From Nautilus pompilius (Eukaryota > Mollusca > Cephalopoda > Nautilida > Nautilidae): a stretch of 64,000 bases of DNA. Shown here in pieces: positions 25,301 to 36,899 of this stretch. The position numbers and the translations under genes are program-made. Positions within the stretch are counted from its first letter, which is position 1. Each line of letters opens with the position of its first letter. Below the pieces are notes generated by a model. That model saw nothing but the letters and a program-made list of their open reading frames with translations. It was not told the DNA's origin and did no database searches. The stretch lies in NCBI GenBank assembly GCA_018389105.1, contig JACATO010000304.1:682001-746000 (forward strand), in the 5' to 3' direction.

Positions 25301-28300
25301 AGCTAGAGATGTTTACCATATGTATTCAATAAAAATGTTTTTGTTTTCTTTCTGGTTATTGTGAGTCTGATGGGTAACACACTAAAGTTGAAATAATAAA
25401 TTAAGTTCTAAAAAAATTCTAAATGAATCACAACAAATATTTCTAAGTAAAAAAATTATTGATCAAAATCAAATACCTTCGATAGGGAAAGGAAAAAGTC
25501 AGTCACTTTTCTGCGTACGCCCGTGCGAACTCTCTCTGCATTATTAAAGAGATGGTTCCTGATCTGATCACAAAACAGCGTGTGTTCAGTTTACCTGAGC
25601 TTACAGTCTCTTGTGCTCAGGTATGGCATTTAAACCTACTTTAAAGTTCCTCTCCAGCCAAACAGCGTAGTGACGAACTCGAATGAACTGATATAGTATA
25701 GAAACGATGGAACAGGGCAAATTCTCCTATCGCTTCTTTGCTCCATTTTCAATTTTTTTTTCTTTCTAAAATACACAGTTACTTCGAATATTAATTTGAA
25801 GCCATCTGTCTAAGGATGCAATCAGAGAGTAGAGGAACGGAAACAAATGCACGTTGTTTATCTATGAAATTAGTTAAACAAAGTTAAATCACTATTCGAT
25901 AACCAGAGAGGAAAACAGAAGGAAATTTATGCACCTGGACACAAGAACGGCTGCGAAAGCAATCAGTTTTATTTTGGGGGGACTATTAGGCCATTATTGT
26001 AGTTAGTAATGCGAGTTATTGGGACGACAGGGGTAGAATGGAACGATAAAGAGGAGGCCAGGTTGGTTGTAATTCTTTTTATTATTAAGTTAATTATAGA
26101 ATAACCAGAATTGTTTTCTGGCGCTTGTTTGAGAACGAGCAGATAAGTGGTGAGTTGTCCGTGTCTGCCGAGAAAAACAAGCAAAGTCTTCAAGACGCCA
26201 TTAGCTTAGACTGGGGGGGGAGGTGGAGATTGGGAAGCGCTCCAGGGGGGAAATGCCATGCGTTGTTGGTGGCTTTAGTTTAAATAAAGAGGAACCTTTG
26301 CAAGGGAATTACCGAAAGGTTTCACTTTCACAGTAGATGTCAATGTCAATGCAAGAGTCCTTAATAGGAGCCGCAATCCACTTTCGCAGGTGCTACTGCG
26401 CATGTCCGTAATAAAGATTCCATGAAACATCCAGAATGCAAGTTAAGGCGTCCTTAGCGGGTCTGTTTGCATATCTGAACTACGAAACTACGCAATGTAG
26501 AGATGAAGTTGTTTGTAGATCTAATTTACAACGTTAAAGATGGAATTTGATGATTAAAGTATAATTTTCTTTTAACATCCCCTGTGTGTATATATACAAT
26601 TGTACCAAAAATAAAATCTTGGAAAAATCTATATAATAAATGCAATCTTTAAAAATTAACTGCCATTCAAACCTTTTGTGGCCAAAGGTTCATCGATCGA
26701 CAAGGAAATCAATCGAAACGTAAGAAAACCACATCGACAGCTGGGAATCTACTGTGCTAACTTATTTTTAAAACAAGACTTATTTGCGCATTTTAACGGT
26801 CCTACTTCAGTTCTTAGCTTACTTATACCTACATCCTACCCTGAAAGCACTAGTTAGTACTTGAGTTGAGGTGGATGTATATTTATTCAATATAATCATA
26901 ACTTAAAACACATGGGATTAAAGCGATATATGGATTTGTCGTTATAAAGATGTATTGTTAATTAGAAAAGTACTGCAGATTTGAAGGTCAGTGTGGGGAA
27001 AATGTATTACGTATAGCGTTAATAATACAAATAGCAAGAGTGACAGTTTTAGGCATTATCATTGGTAGAAAGAGGAACACGTGCATCAATAATATGGAAA
27101 AACTGATCAATGAGATAATAACATTAAAACCGTTTAGACCATTAATAACATGGCTGTAATGGTATCTAACCGGCTTTCATTTGAACATCTCTAGACTATC
27201 GATCATTTATTTATAATTCATTTTTTAGTTTGTGATATAAAAAAAAATCTTGAGATACGAAATCGAGTCGATCTTCGAACCTTTCCATAGATCGCTAAAA
27301 TAAGATCTATGGCTTAAATCGAATTGGAGTCATTCTACAGCCGTTCCTGTAGAGGAGATTTTATGAAATTGCCTAATGGTAGTAGAATAGTGTTTCCAAA
27401 ACTTCCTTACGGTCATATATATATGTCATTCATATGCTGAAACAGTAATAAATCCTCAGTCTAAAGTATTTTAAAATTCTGTTTATTTTTTTTTTTTTTA
27501 AATTTAATTAAAAATCAACAGGAACTACTGGAGAAAATTATTTCAGACGGCGTGACGAGGAGCTGCTGACACTGCCCCCTATCTGCTCGTGGACAAGTAG
27601 CTCACATTACGACAGCATCCTAGTCAACAGCTGTCTAAGGGAAGCTGTATGACGCGTAATGCTGCAGATATAAATTTATACGGGGTATCGAGTGTCGGAC
27701 ATTAATTTTTTTGAAAGCATGCCACGGGACACTCAGTCTCCTATATAATCAAACAAAAAGAGGGAGGGACCCAAAAATATTGTGAAAGCAAAGTCGAGAT
27801 GTACCTAAAATGGTGCTGACAAGAACACGTGGTATTCAAATTTGTTTAAGAAACTATTTTTTGTTTGTTTTTTTTTAAAAAAAGGGCGATGCAATTTTGG
27901 CATAGATGTTTTAATCTTTTAAATATCTTTTTTTTTAAAGTTTACAAAGGGTTAATATTAAAGGGCAAGTTAAACATCTTGCACACAGATTAGCTTTAAA
28001 AAAATTTACGAAAAGATATTTCTCAAAGTACACATAGGTTCCTTAATATAGTGCAGTTACCAGTAATTATTGGGATTATTAACATTATAACAAATTCTTT
28101 TCCACAAGTCACAAAGGCGTTTCTAATTTTTAGGTACGATCTCTGAATTAGTGGGCATTTTTCTAATATGACACAAATTTGGAAGGACAGGAAGAAGGGA
28201 TATCTCACAAGGCATACAGCATTTCTCATTTCAAAATATTTCCTGTGATGCTGCCGAAATAAATCTAGATCAATTAAAATACTAGATCTCAAGTTACCGG

Positions 28301-28682
28301 TTGTTTAACTACGTTCTTAAGTTATTTATTTCCCAATATATTACTGGTCTTAGACAGTTGACAAATATTTTGAGGAAATACGATCTGTATTCGGCAATTT
28401 TTAAAATGTAAGGACAGCAATTCGACCATTGAATTATTGAGTATATACAGCAAAAATGATTCTCGTTCCATTAGTTGTTGTTTTTTTTTTAAGATTGGAA
28501 TCCTTTGTTAAAGCAGAATATGCACTTTTCCATCTAGTTCACATGTTCACATTCTTTCCGAATTTTTTCTCGGAAATATATTTTAAAATAGAAGAAAAGA
28601 ACTGTAATACAGAGCAAGTGTGCGAGCTTAGCGCAATTACTCGTCATGGTGGCCGTGACGATTCGCTATTGTTTGGCGTCTA
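25301..28682. other. AT-rich intergenic stretch
   Basis: No gene recognised. It contains the diverged partner (about 26838-26950) of a segment at about 20520-20625. The remaining open frames are short and featureless. Confidence 0.4.
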
Positions 28683-28686
28683 ATTA

Positions 28687-29997
28687 CACTGGTCAACAAA
28701 ATTAAATGTATTATACTCATTATGAATGCAAACCAACTTTTTTAGACTAATTTTTCATGCTGATTTCAAAATTTCACTCCATTTGTATGCAGCACGTATC
28801 AGTTTTTCAGCAGATACATGCAAATATTTACATATTTGTATATATGAAATCATTAACGTAATAAATAAGGACATATTATTTTTAGAAAGTAAATGAGTTT
28901 ATTGAGTTAAAAATCATCACTATCATTCTACAAAGAGCGAATACACAGAAAATTGGTCAGACAAAACAGACAAAGTTAGAACAACAGAGTTAGAAACATT
29001 GTGATTTGGATTTCCTGCGGTGTTCCTGATCTGGTTGATCACGGTAAAGTGTCCAGCAGTAGTCAGCCAGCATACTGTCATTCCAGAAGCCTTGGTACCG
29101 TTTCTCCATAGCGCTAATGTCCTGGTGAAATCTTTCACCATGTTCATCAGACACTGCTCCAAGGTTATCTGCGAAGAAATCCAGATGGGAGTCCAAGAAG
29201 TGAACTTTCAGTGACATGCGACAACCCATTGCTGAGTAACATTTCAGAAGATTCTTGATGCCATCCTTGTAGTCCATTGCCTTCTTTTGCACAAGAAATT
29301 CTCACAGAGCCAATCGAAAGCATTCCAGGCAGGCAGTTCCAGTTCATCCAGTGTTGTCTTGAAGTTGACATCTTTGAGTACTTCTCTAATTTGGGGTCCG
29401 ACAAAGATACCCTCTTTCAAGTTCGCCTTTGTGATTTTGGGAAACTTTTCTACAATATACTCAAACCCTCTGGCATTTCTCTTCCCTAGTGTCTTTACAA
29501 ACTGTTTCATCAGTCCAAGCTTTATGTGCAAAGGAGGCAATAGGACATTACATGGATCCACAAGGTGTATTCTTGACGCTAGACAGTCCTGGCTGGTATG
29601 ATGTCCTTGTCTGCCAGTTTGATTCCAAATAATGTCTGTCAGTTGCCCGACTATCCCATAGACACAAGAAACAACAGTATTTTGTGAAACCTTTCTGCAT
29701 TCCCATTAACATCAGACCAATTATGAATGGACAATTTGAGATATTGAAATACCTATTCCATCAGACAAAACTTGATTGGTTAATTTAAGATGATGAAATA
29801 TTGCATCTGAACTATGCAGCAATGAATAATGTAGTTTATTTTAAAGGTATGTTTCCATGATGTAAAACCAAAAAACTTTCTCATCTTGAAAACTGTACGT
29901 GATGTCAAAAAACTAATTTTATATTTGAAATCAGCATTAAAAACTACACTAAGTACCCGTTGACATATGCTTGATGAAAAATACTTGTTGACCAGTG
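28687..29997 (-). mobile_element. Internally deleted copy 2 of the TIR-bounded element
   Basis: It has the same 13-bp inverted ends as the 17969-20354 element and high identity over the shared parts, but is only 1311 bp. About 1 kb is missing between the equivalents of 18995 and 20012 of copy 1. The junction (near 29713) sits at a shared CAT, as expected of microhomology repair. A smaller deletion of about 55-60 bp removes the equivalent of roughly 20169-20225, near 29863. Flanking bases are TTA on both sides (28684-28686 and 29998-30000), a possible 3-bp target duplication. Confidence 0.88.
28990..29561 (-). pseudogene. Truncated transposase-like ORF of TIR element copy 2
   Basis: Only the C-terminal part of the gene remains. 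One frame (29244-29561) covers the LLPPLHIKLGLMK block up to CENFLC. A second frame (28990-29292) covers MDYKDGIKNLLKC, SDEHGERFHQDIS and LADYCWTLYRDQ, ending in KSKSQCF and a stop. The final segment is in frame here, unlike in copy 1, where it is shifted near 18350. The frameshift between the two frames lies at the same site as in copy 1, so it predates the split of the two copies or was inherited by a non-autonomous lineage. The N-terminal half is lost with the internal deletion. Confidence 0.8.
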
Positions 29998-30000
29998 TTA

Positions 30001-32045
30001 TCGGTGGCGTATATCTTGCTCTTCTGTATTAATCATATCGTTCTATGTCGACGTCCTTCTGCTAGTAATCAGAAGACTACCAGTATGTCCTTTCCAGCTG
30101 AAAGCGGTGGTGGAGCAGGAGCGACATATCTTAAGAAAGAGCTTCCGGCAAGCTTTTTTTCTTTTTGTAAAATAATCCTTATTAATCACTTTAGATTGTT
30201 TATGCCGTACGAAGGATAAGTATTAAGTCTACAGATAAATCCTTTGCAGACATATGCGGAGATACATATGAGGAAAAACTAAAGATTGATAGTGTTACAC
30301 TGAGAGTCGGGTATTCTGAAGGATCAAAGAAAATTCTCTTGCATCACTGTATATACACGTAAACATCCTTGACGAAGAAAGACAAGGAGCCAGATGTAAA
30401 TTAACCGGATTACGCCCAGGATATATATTGTTCGAAAGCATAGGGTTATTTAAAAATGACTGCGGACAGCCATCTCTGGCTTTCAGCATGTCAGTTATAT
30501 TAAGTTGCGGAAAGTTAATTAGCATGTTTTAAAAACAAACTATACATCGTATAAATTGTACACACAAGCACATACAATCTGACACAAAATATATACAAGA
30601 GTTAGAAACCAAGCGCGCTGATCTACAAAAATACAGTTTCACTTTAAACTAGTGTAAGTCTTTTTCCACGTTTACTGTAAAATATATATATATATGATAT
30701 TAGTTGTATGATATCTTTCCTGCAATATAAACAGCCAACAACGAAATGATTTAATCAATTGATTCGTATAAGTCCTACACAAAACCGTTTATAAAGTCGA
30801 TGGTTATTTTTGGTGATCGTGAAAAGGTTCGGTCTTCAGGAACTGATGGTCTGCAGGGCAGTAAAAGCCTACTTGAGGACCGAATCCGAGCGGGATACGT
30901 TTTGGTAACTCTAAAAATAGAGGCAATACTAAAAGGATCGATGCTTTCATAAAGAAACTTTCGGTTCCAAGTTTGTTCTTCAGCGCATGTCGAAAATATT
31001 TTCGAAATTAAAAACAAATAGAGAAAGGCAACATAATTTGCACAAGTTATGAAAAATTTACAAAGAATATATATAAAATCTGGAATTATCCCAGACATAT
31101 CTATTTATAAATTAACTGTATTTATTAACTTCTATACATAATTTGAAAATTTACAATGGAAAACTAGTTTTAATCTCAACATATCGGACAGATAAAATTT
31201 AGACAAAAATCTTAAAAAGCTCATTTTTATACAGAATTTTAACTAAAAAGTTTAAAATTTAATTTTACGAGTTTGTTTATGATAATAGTAATCCATCAGA
31301 AATATACACTGAGATTGTTTTGGAAATATTTAGTTCTATGCCTCCTATGTGCAGACATCTGGAAACAACAAGCTATTTTCAGCTTTCAACTGAAATACCC
31401 GATGAATCTTCATTCTCGCAACCTATGTTTTTTAAATATAGAATCCGTAAGATTACAAGAGTGCGAGAAAAAAATTATTGATTCCAATTTTCATTTTATA
31501 GATTATTTTAGTATCAACAAATCTAAGTACGTAAGTTTCTCAGAGGGGTAAAAAAATAATTAATTCGTTAGAAAATTCACCCTGTCACTGATGTAACGTT
31601 TCTCATCTCTGCCGCATCAGTTTTCACGCTATTCAAGCTACAAGACAACTAATAGCCAAGTGATTACTGGATTATGGACTCATAATCATTTGCGAGATTC
31701 ATGTAGACTCTTTGATATTTTTGGCTGTATGTATTCGTTAGAAGCAGAGCGGAGAGACCACGTGCGGTGGGACCGATGCCAGAAGATTGTAAAGCGCTGA
31801 TGTATTTTCTCTCTCTCTTTCTCTCCATCCACCGGGTTAAGGAAACGGGGTAGACAGTATTTACCCGACGCTAAGGAAACACAAATCAACATGAATGCGA
31901 AAAATACGCCCCCAAAACTCAGACAGATTCTGTCGTCCGTTTCTCTCGCCTCTTTAATCGCAATTAAAAAAAAAAAAATTGTCCCTCTTTTATTAAAAGT
32001 CAACCCAGGGGAAGTGCACCATAGTTCGCATAAACAGCCAGGCAG
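30001..32045. other. AT-rich intergenic stretch
   Basis: No gene recognised. An open frame at 31273-31551 (+) and another at 30775-31098 (-) have no recognisable motifs. Confidence 0.4.
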
Positions 32046-32260
32046 TGTGTAATGGCTTGATGTACATTCTCGGGTGGACTGTTACAGAAGTCTACAGATT
32101 AGGAAAGCGAGATCACGTGATGACACCAGCAGAGGTTCTCGCTACGATTCGTTACAGAGAACGTGTGGCAGAGAAATACTCCAAAAACTTCCACCAAGAG
32201 AATAATTATGAAGACAGTGAGCCAAAATCTCAGCCCGAAGGAAAAAGTTCTAAAATCTAA
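32046..32260 (+). CDS. Possible terminal coding exon, unknown protein
   Basis: An open frame of about 71 codons follows a possible acceptor (GGCAG, 32041-32045) and ends TAA at 32258-32260. The peptide has a hydrophobic start (GLMYILGW), then a balanced charged region (LGKRDHVMTPAEVLATIRYRER) and a polar tail ending in GKSSKI. This composition is more protein-like than most open frames nearby. If the acceptor is real the incoming intron is phase 1. I do not recognise the family, no upstream exon was identified and no poly(A) signal stands out just downstream. It could be chance. Confidence 0.3.
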
Positions 32261-33963
32261 ATTATTTCAACTTTAAGTAAAACTTTACAAAAAGAGAGAC
32301 AAAAATTTTTTTTTTATTATTGTAGCTAGTTTTAAAATGGTTGTCAATAGAAGCAGTGAAAGATTAGAGATGTTTCTCGTCTTATTATCAGTTAAAAAAA
32401 AACAACTAACGAATGAACCTACGCTTCGGTTATCTTTCACTGTCACCATCATCGGTGCTTAGACTAATAATATCACATTCCTGTGAACGCAACGATGTTT
32501 CTTGGATAATAGGCGTGATATAAGCCGAGTGCACTCCACATTTCACCTAACCATCGGTGAGCAAAGTTTCTTGAAGATACTCTCTACGATTTGTCTGCTA
32601 TTTCTGTCCCTCGTATAATGAAGGTGCTCTCTAGGTATATTTTAATGCTCGAATCTGCAATAGATGAATAGCCTCAAATTAAGACTGAACGTTTGCTTTT
32701 AATTTAATTGTTCATTCTCTTTAAATGCCTGGAAAATATTATATTTTAGCATATTTCAGTTAATTTTTTCTTTTCTGAAATCTGATAAAAGCGCTGTTTT
32801 CTGACAGTGAAATAGAAAAATGGATGGCACAAGTAAAAATTTTTAAAATTTAAATAAAGTAAACCAAACAAGAATTATTATATTAAAAGAATTGGCTGGA
32901 TATATCATACCACTCTAGTTCCACAGGAACGTTGAGGTTTTGTTTCTTTGTAAATGGCAGGATCTGTGTTTTCAAAAATACGTTTGAAAATAATTAGTAG
33001 CAACAAACTATTTGGGATTATTAGTCAACATAAAAGAAAAAATCGAAATGTACACCAGCTGGGATTTACAATGGCATGAAACATAAACAGGTCAATGAAA
33101 ACGCATGAAATGTTAATTGAAGTTATATGTATTTCAAGAGTATAAATCAAAGCAGAGCACAAATTCTTACGTCAATTATATATTATAAAAATAAAAAGAT
33201 TCATCGGGTTTAAAGTAAAACATGCACAATATTTCGAGCAAATACCTTAGTTCTATATGAATTTAAGTTCAACAGGTAAAAGTACAAATGCTTTGTCTTT
33301 CTTCAAAACGGGCTACTAATTATTAAAGACAGGTGCTCTGGTATGTTACCTTAAAGGCAGAACAAGTGTCTATCGAAAACAAATTCATGATTTAAGACGA
33401 TCTCTCCCACGTGGGCGGCCTGACCTGGCCTACACTGTATAAAGTAAATAAGGTGAGAGCTGCTAGGGGGAAAAAAAACCTCAATCTTTAATTAAAAAAA
33501 AATTAAATTAATTTAGCCAAAATTGAAAACTTACTTTCAAAATATAAAAAAATAAAGTAACATAAAGCTTCGTCAAAGATATATGAAGATTTGTAAACAC
33601 GTGAAAGGGAACTGTTTATTATAATTGGTAGTATTAGCGTGACTTAAGACTTCGTGAAAGAAAGACAATCATTTTAATAGTAAACTGGAAAAATGTCAAA
33701 AAAATGTAGAGTTGCGGTATTTTCCAAATTTTTTTGTATGACGTATCGTTTATTCACTTACTTCAGATGGGGACATATCGATAGTACTGGGCCGTGGCAC
33801 CGACGGGATGTCTCGTCATTACTCTTGGCCGAAATAGCACTTAGTGGGAGGCGTCGGTCCAGGAGAGTTAGCTATTTAGCGTGGGAACCAACAGCTGTAC
33901 AAAGTTCTAGCGGATTTTAAATGAAACCCATCTCATTTCTTAACATTCTTTCGCGCTCTTCAG
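32261..33963. other. AT-rich intergenic or intronic stretch
   Basis: No gene recognised between the two exon-like frames. Confidence 0.4.
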
Positions 33964-34170
33964 AATCCAAGAGACCTCATTTCAAAATCTTTCGAATAAT
34001 GAAGCAGACTGGTTACTACTCTTCGGTGTCTCCAAGAGGGATAAAGTGGTGGATGTCCGAAACTACTTCCTTGATGAACTTGTGGTTTTAAGTAAACGTT
34101 ATATTGAAGAACGCCCTAAACCGATGCCTGCGAAGACGGACCCTTTATACAAAATAACAAGCATACCTTT
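33964..34170 (+). CDS. Possible internal coding exon, unknown protein
   Basis: It is preceded by a good pyrimidine-rich acceptor ending CTCTTCAG (33956-33963). The frame then reads IQETSFQNLSNNEADW, LLLFGVSKRDKVVDVR, NYFLDELVVLSKRYIE and ERPKPMPAKTDPLYKI without a stop, entering in phase 2. The composition is gene-like. The exit is weak: the only GT that stays in phase with the next exon-like frame (34647) is GTTTCA at 34171. Family not recognised. Confidence 0.3.
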
Positions 34171-34646
34171 GTTTCAATTCAAATATTCATATCGGTCTTT
34201 TTCGACTACTTATTTGATCGCTTCTCTCCCATGCGTTTTTCTGTAGCTGGAACTGAGACAAATTATTACAGAAGACATGTCTCGTTATGTTTCCTTTAAT
34301 GAAAAATGTATAATTAAATTCCTAACATTCAAAGCAGATGGGAACTTGTATCGAATTCTTCCGTACTCCCAGAATAAGGAATAATTAATGGGGAAATTGT
34401 AATATATCTTTTACCTATTACAGATGTGTCTGGGAAAATTTCATAAATTTAAATGAACTACAAATGTTATAGAATTTACAACACTAAAGGTATATAACTC
34501 TTAATCTCTTCGTTATTAGTCTTCCTTTCCCAATTGTTTTATCTACATTAATTAAGTATTATATTTGCTATTTAACAAATAATGTTCGATTTTAAAAATT
34601 TTAAAAAAAAAAGCCTTTTAAAAAAATTGCTATGTTCTGTCTTTAG

Positions 34647-34740
34647 GCCAACCGTGAACCTTGTGTGTAGAGCTTTAGGCGAATATTTCCAAACGACATC
34701 AGACGAAGTAACCGATGACTTCTTAAGTAATTTCCGCTGA
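34647..34740 (+). CDS. Possible terminal coding exon, unknown protein
   Basis: The acceptor TGTCTTTAG ends at 34646. One base completes a codon, then the frame reads PTVNLVCRALGEYF and QTTSDEVTDDFLSNFR and ends TGA at 34738-34740. Amino-acid use is protein-like and phase matches the 33964 exon-like frame if that exits at 34170. The family is not recognised. Confidence 0.28.
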
Positions 34741-36080
34741 TTTTTAAACTTCCGAGGAAGAATTTTTTTTAAAAAAACACAAGTAGGCAGTGGTTCTCAG
34801 TTCAGTTGTATAGATAGCCACGCTGAGTAACAGCTTTTCATTCAGTCGGCGACGGAGCCCTGCTGCTGTTGCTGCTGCAAAGACCATTTCACGCTCGTCC
34901 GACGACCAGCTAGTAGATAGAGTATATTTTAAGAACAATATTTACATATATATATTTTTTTTCGGTTGGTTGGCCGATGAAAGAGAAAAGAATCGGATTG
35001 TAGTGCGATTATCATACACTGACATGGCCAAATTGCAATGAGAGAGATAGACAATCGTTAACTATATTTGTATGCTTTTAAAATTCTGCGAATTCCTCCC
35101 GTACGTATTGTAAATCTTTTCAGTGACAGATACTTTCTACGAGATATGGCAACGACCAGTCCCGCGAAAGGTTAGTTACAATGCCATTTAACTTCCTACA
35201 ACTGTTTGGATTATTTCTATTTACTCATACATAACAAAGACAAAAACTCGTGTAACGTACTCTACAGGATATATGCTACGAAGAGAAAATATAAAATCAA
35301 AATGTAATAATGTTCTATTGCAAAATAGCTTTGTCGCCAACAGAAATGGAAATTAGTCTATCCTTATTAACAGTTTAAGTCATATGTGATTTTATTATTT
35401 TATATGATTTAAACAGCGTAGTTATAATTCCAATAGAGTGTAGTTTGATAGGTTATTTACTAACTATAACTAAGCAGAGTACATAACTAATGTCTTTTGC
35501 TCTTTTAAAATTATCTTGGCATTTTTCCTTCAAATCTCACCTTTCTACATCCTTAAAGATTCGAGAGAAGCAAATTTACCAGAGTAAAACAAAGACATAA
35601 TAATATCGGTCTGGTTTGTTAGCGAAATTCCTGAGATCGAAAGTTACGGTGAGTTCAGGATTTTCCATTCTCCCATTAGTAGAATTATCGATACTGGCAA
35701 TCATTCTATGTCACCCAATAACCGGTTGTTGACCCAAGATTTTCGTTTTTGAAATGTATTACTCGTAGCATACGTTCCTATTTCTTGGTCAAATGTAACT
35801 TAAGTGTCTTTTTGTATTTGTTTATGTTTGCTTTGCTTCGGCCAGCTGAATGAGATGACAACATGGAAGTGTTTTAGTTGGGGTATTCAAAAGGTAACGT
35901 GAAACCATAGATTTTAATTGATCATCTACTGCTTATTCATTTTTACGAGCTCACTGTTACATACACAAATTTGACATAAGTAAATAGCCAGTTATGTCTG
36001 AAAGAACACCAGTTCATTTTGAAACCATACATGGCACTGTTAAAATATGAATGGGATTAGTCTTTTATGGTACAGCCCTC
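34741..36080. other. AT-rich stretch with one mini-exon-like motif
   Basis: At 35124-35170 a short segment is bounded by TTTTCAG and GGTTAG. It contains an ATG at 35146 in fair context giving MATTSPAK before the donor. Nothing else supports a gene there. Confidence 0.3.
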
Positions 36081-36330
36081 TTCCTTATCCAAGGCAGCAG
36101 CATGCTGACAGTGTGTAGACGAGATCTGTAAACCTTAACTGCGAGACTGCTGCCATTTCTGGCACTGGATCTACGTTAAGGCGTTATGGAAAGGCTTGCA
36201 AGAATCGGTGAAGGTCATCCCACACGTGCTTAGTGAGGTTCCAGGCCGGTGACTGGCCAAGACGTGACAGAGTATGATACCCTGACTCCTTTTTTTAAAT
36301 CCTTGCATTGCACGTCAAGTGTTTTCTGGG
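36081..36330 (-). pseudogene. Decayed Tc1-like transposase remnant
   Basis: On the minus strand, pieces resemble the C-terminal end of Tc1-type transposases: DWPVTGLEPH (family DWPxxSPDLNPIEH) followed by KHVWDDLHRFLQAFP (family EHLWDxLxRRV) and a WQQ...CQH...GCT tail. The pieces are in different frames with stops. A weak call based on a run of spaced matches. Confidence 0.4.
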
Positions 36331-36430
36331 GCACTAACTTCCATTAAAACGTACCGCACTCTCTAGACATTACCGTTTACATAGACAAGTGGAAACACTC
36401 CGAGAAATGCTGTCATTTTTTTCGCATACA

Positions 36431-36869
36431 CGTGGGCGTCCGCAGGATATTTTTAAATGGAGAGGGGGTTACACTGACAAAATAATATCAAGGACGGGGA
36501 AGGTGCCTAGCGATCAAAACACACTAACGTCAAAAAACAAAAAGACACTAACTTGTGCTTTTTATTGTTTTTTTTTGTTTCTCAGTGTTATTTTATTTCC
36601 ATCAATAATTTTTTTACTTAGAAATAATTTCTTTGTGGTTCTTTTAAAATTTTTCAAAATAAAGTTTATATTTTCGAACTTAGTGCGCTATTGTGCTACC
36701 CCACCAGAGCTCACAATAACAAAACAAAAACATTTTTTTTTTTCAGTACAAATTGTAAACGTCACCGGTCCTGTCCAAATTCATTATGACGCTATCACAA
36801 CCAGGTTTCCAGAGGAAGGAGGGGGAGAGGCCGCACCCTTGTCCCCTCCCTTGTGGATGCCCATGCGCC
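36431..36869. mobile_element. MITE-like non-autonomous DNA element
   Basis: The left end GTGGGCGTCCGCAGG and the right end CCTTGTGGATGCCCATGCG are imperfect inverted repeats (about 14 of 19 positions). The interior is noncoding. A related right-half fragment lies at about 47865-48020 (shared ACCAGAGCT, AATAACAAA and TTTCCAGAG, and a GC-rich CCCC-containing end). The flanks give no clear target duplication. Confidence 0.5.
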
Positions 36870-36899
36870 TATACGGCCACTGTTTGAAAAGAGTGAGAG

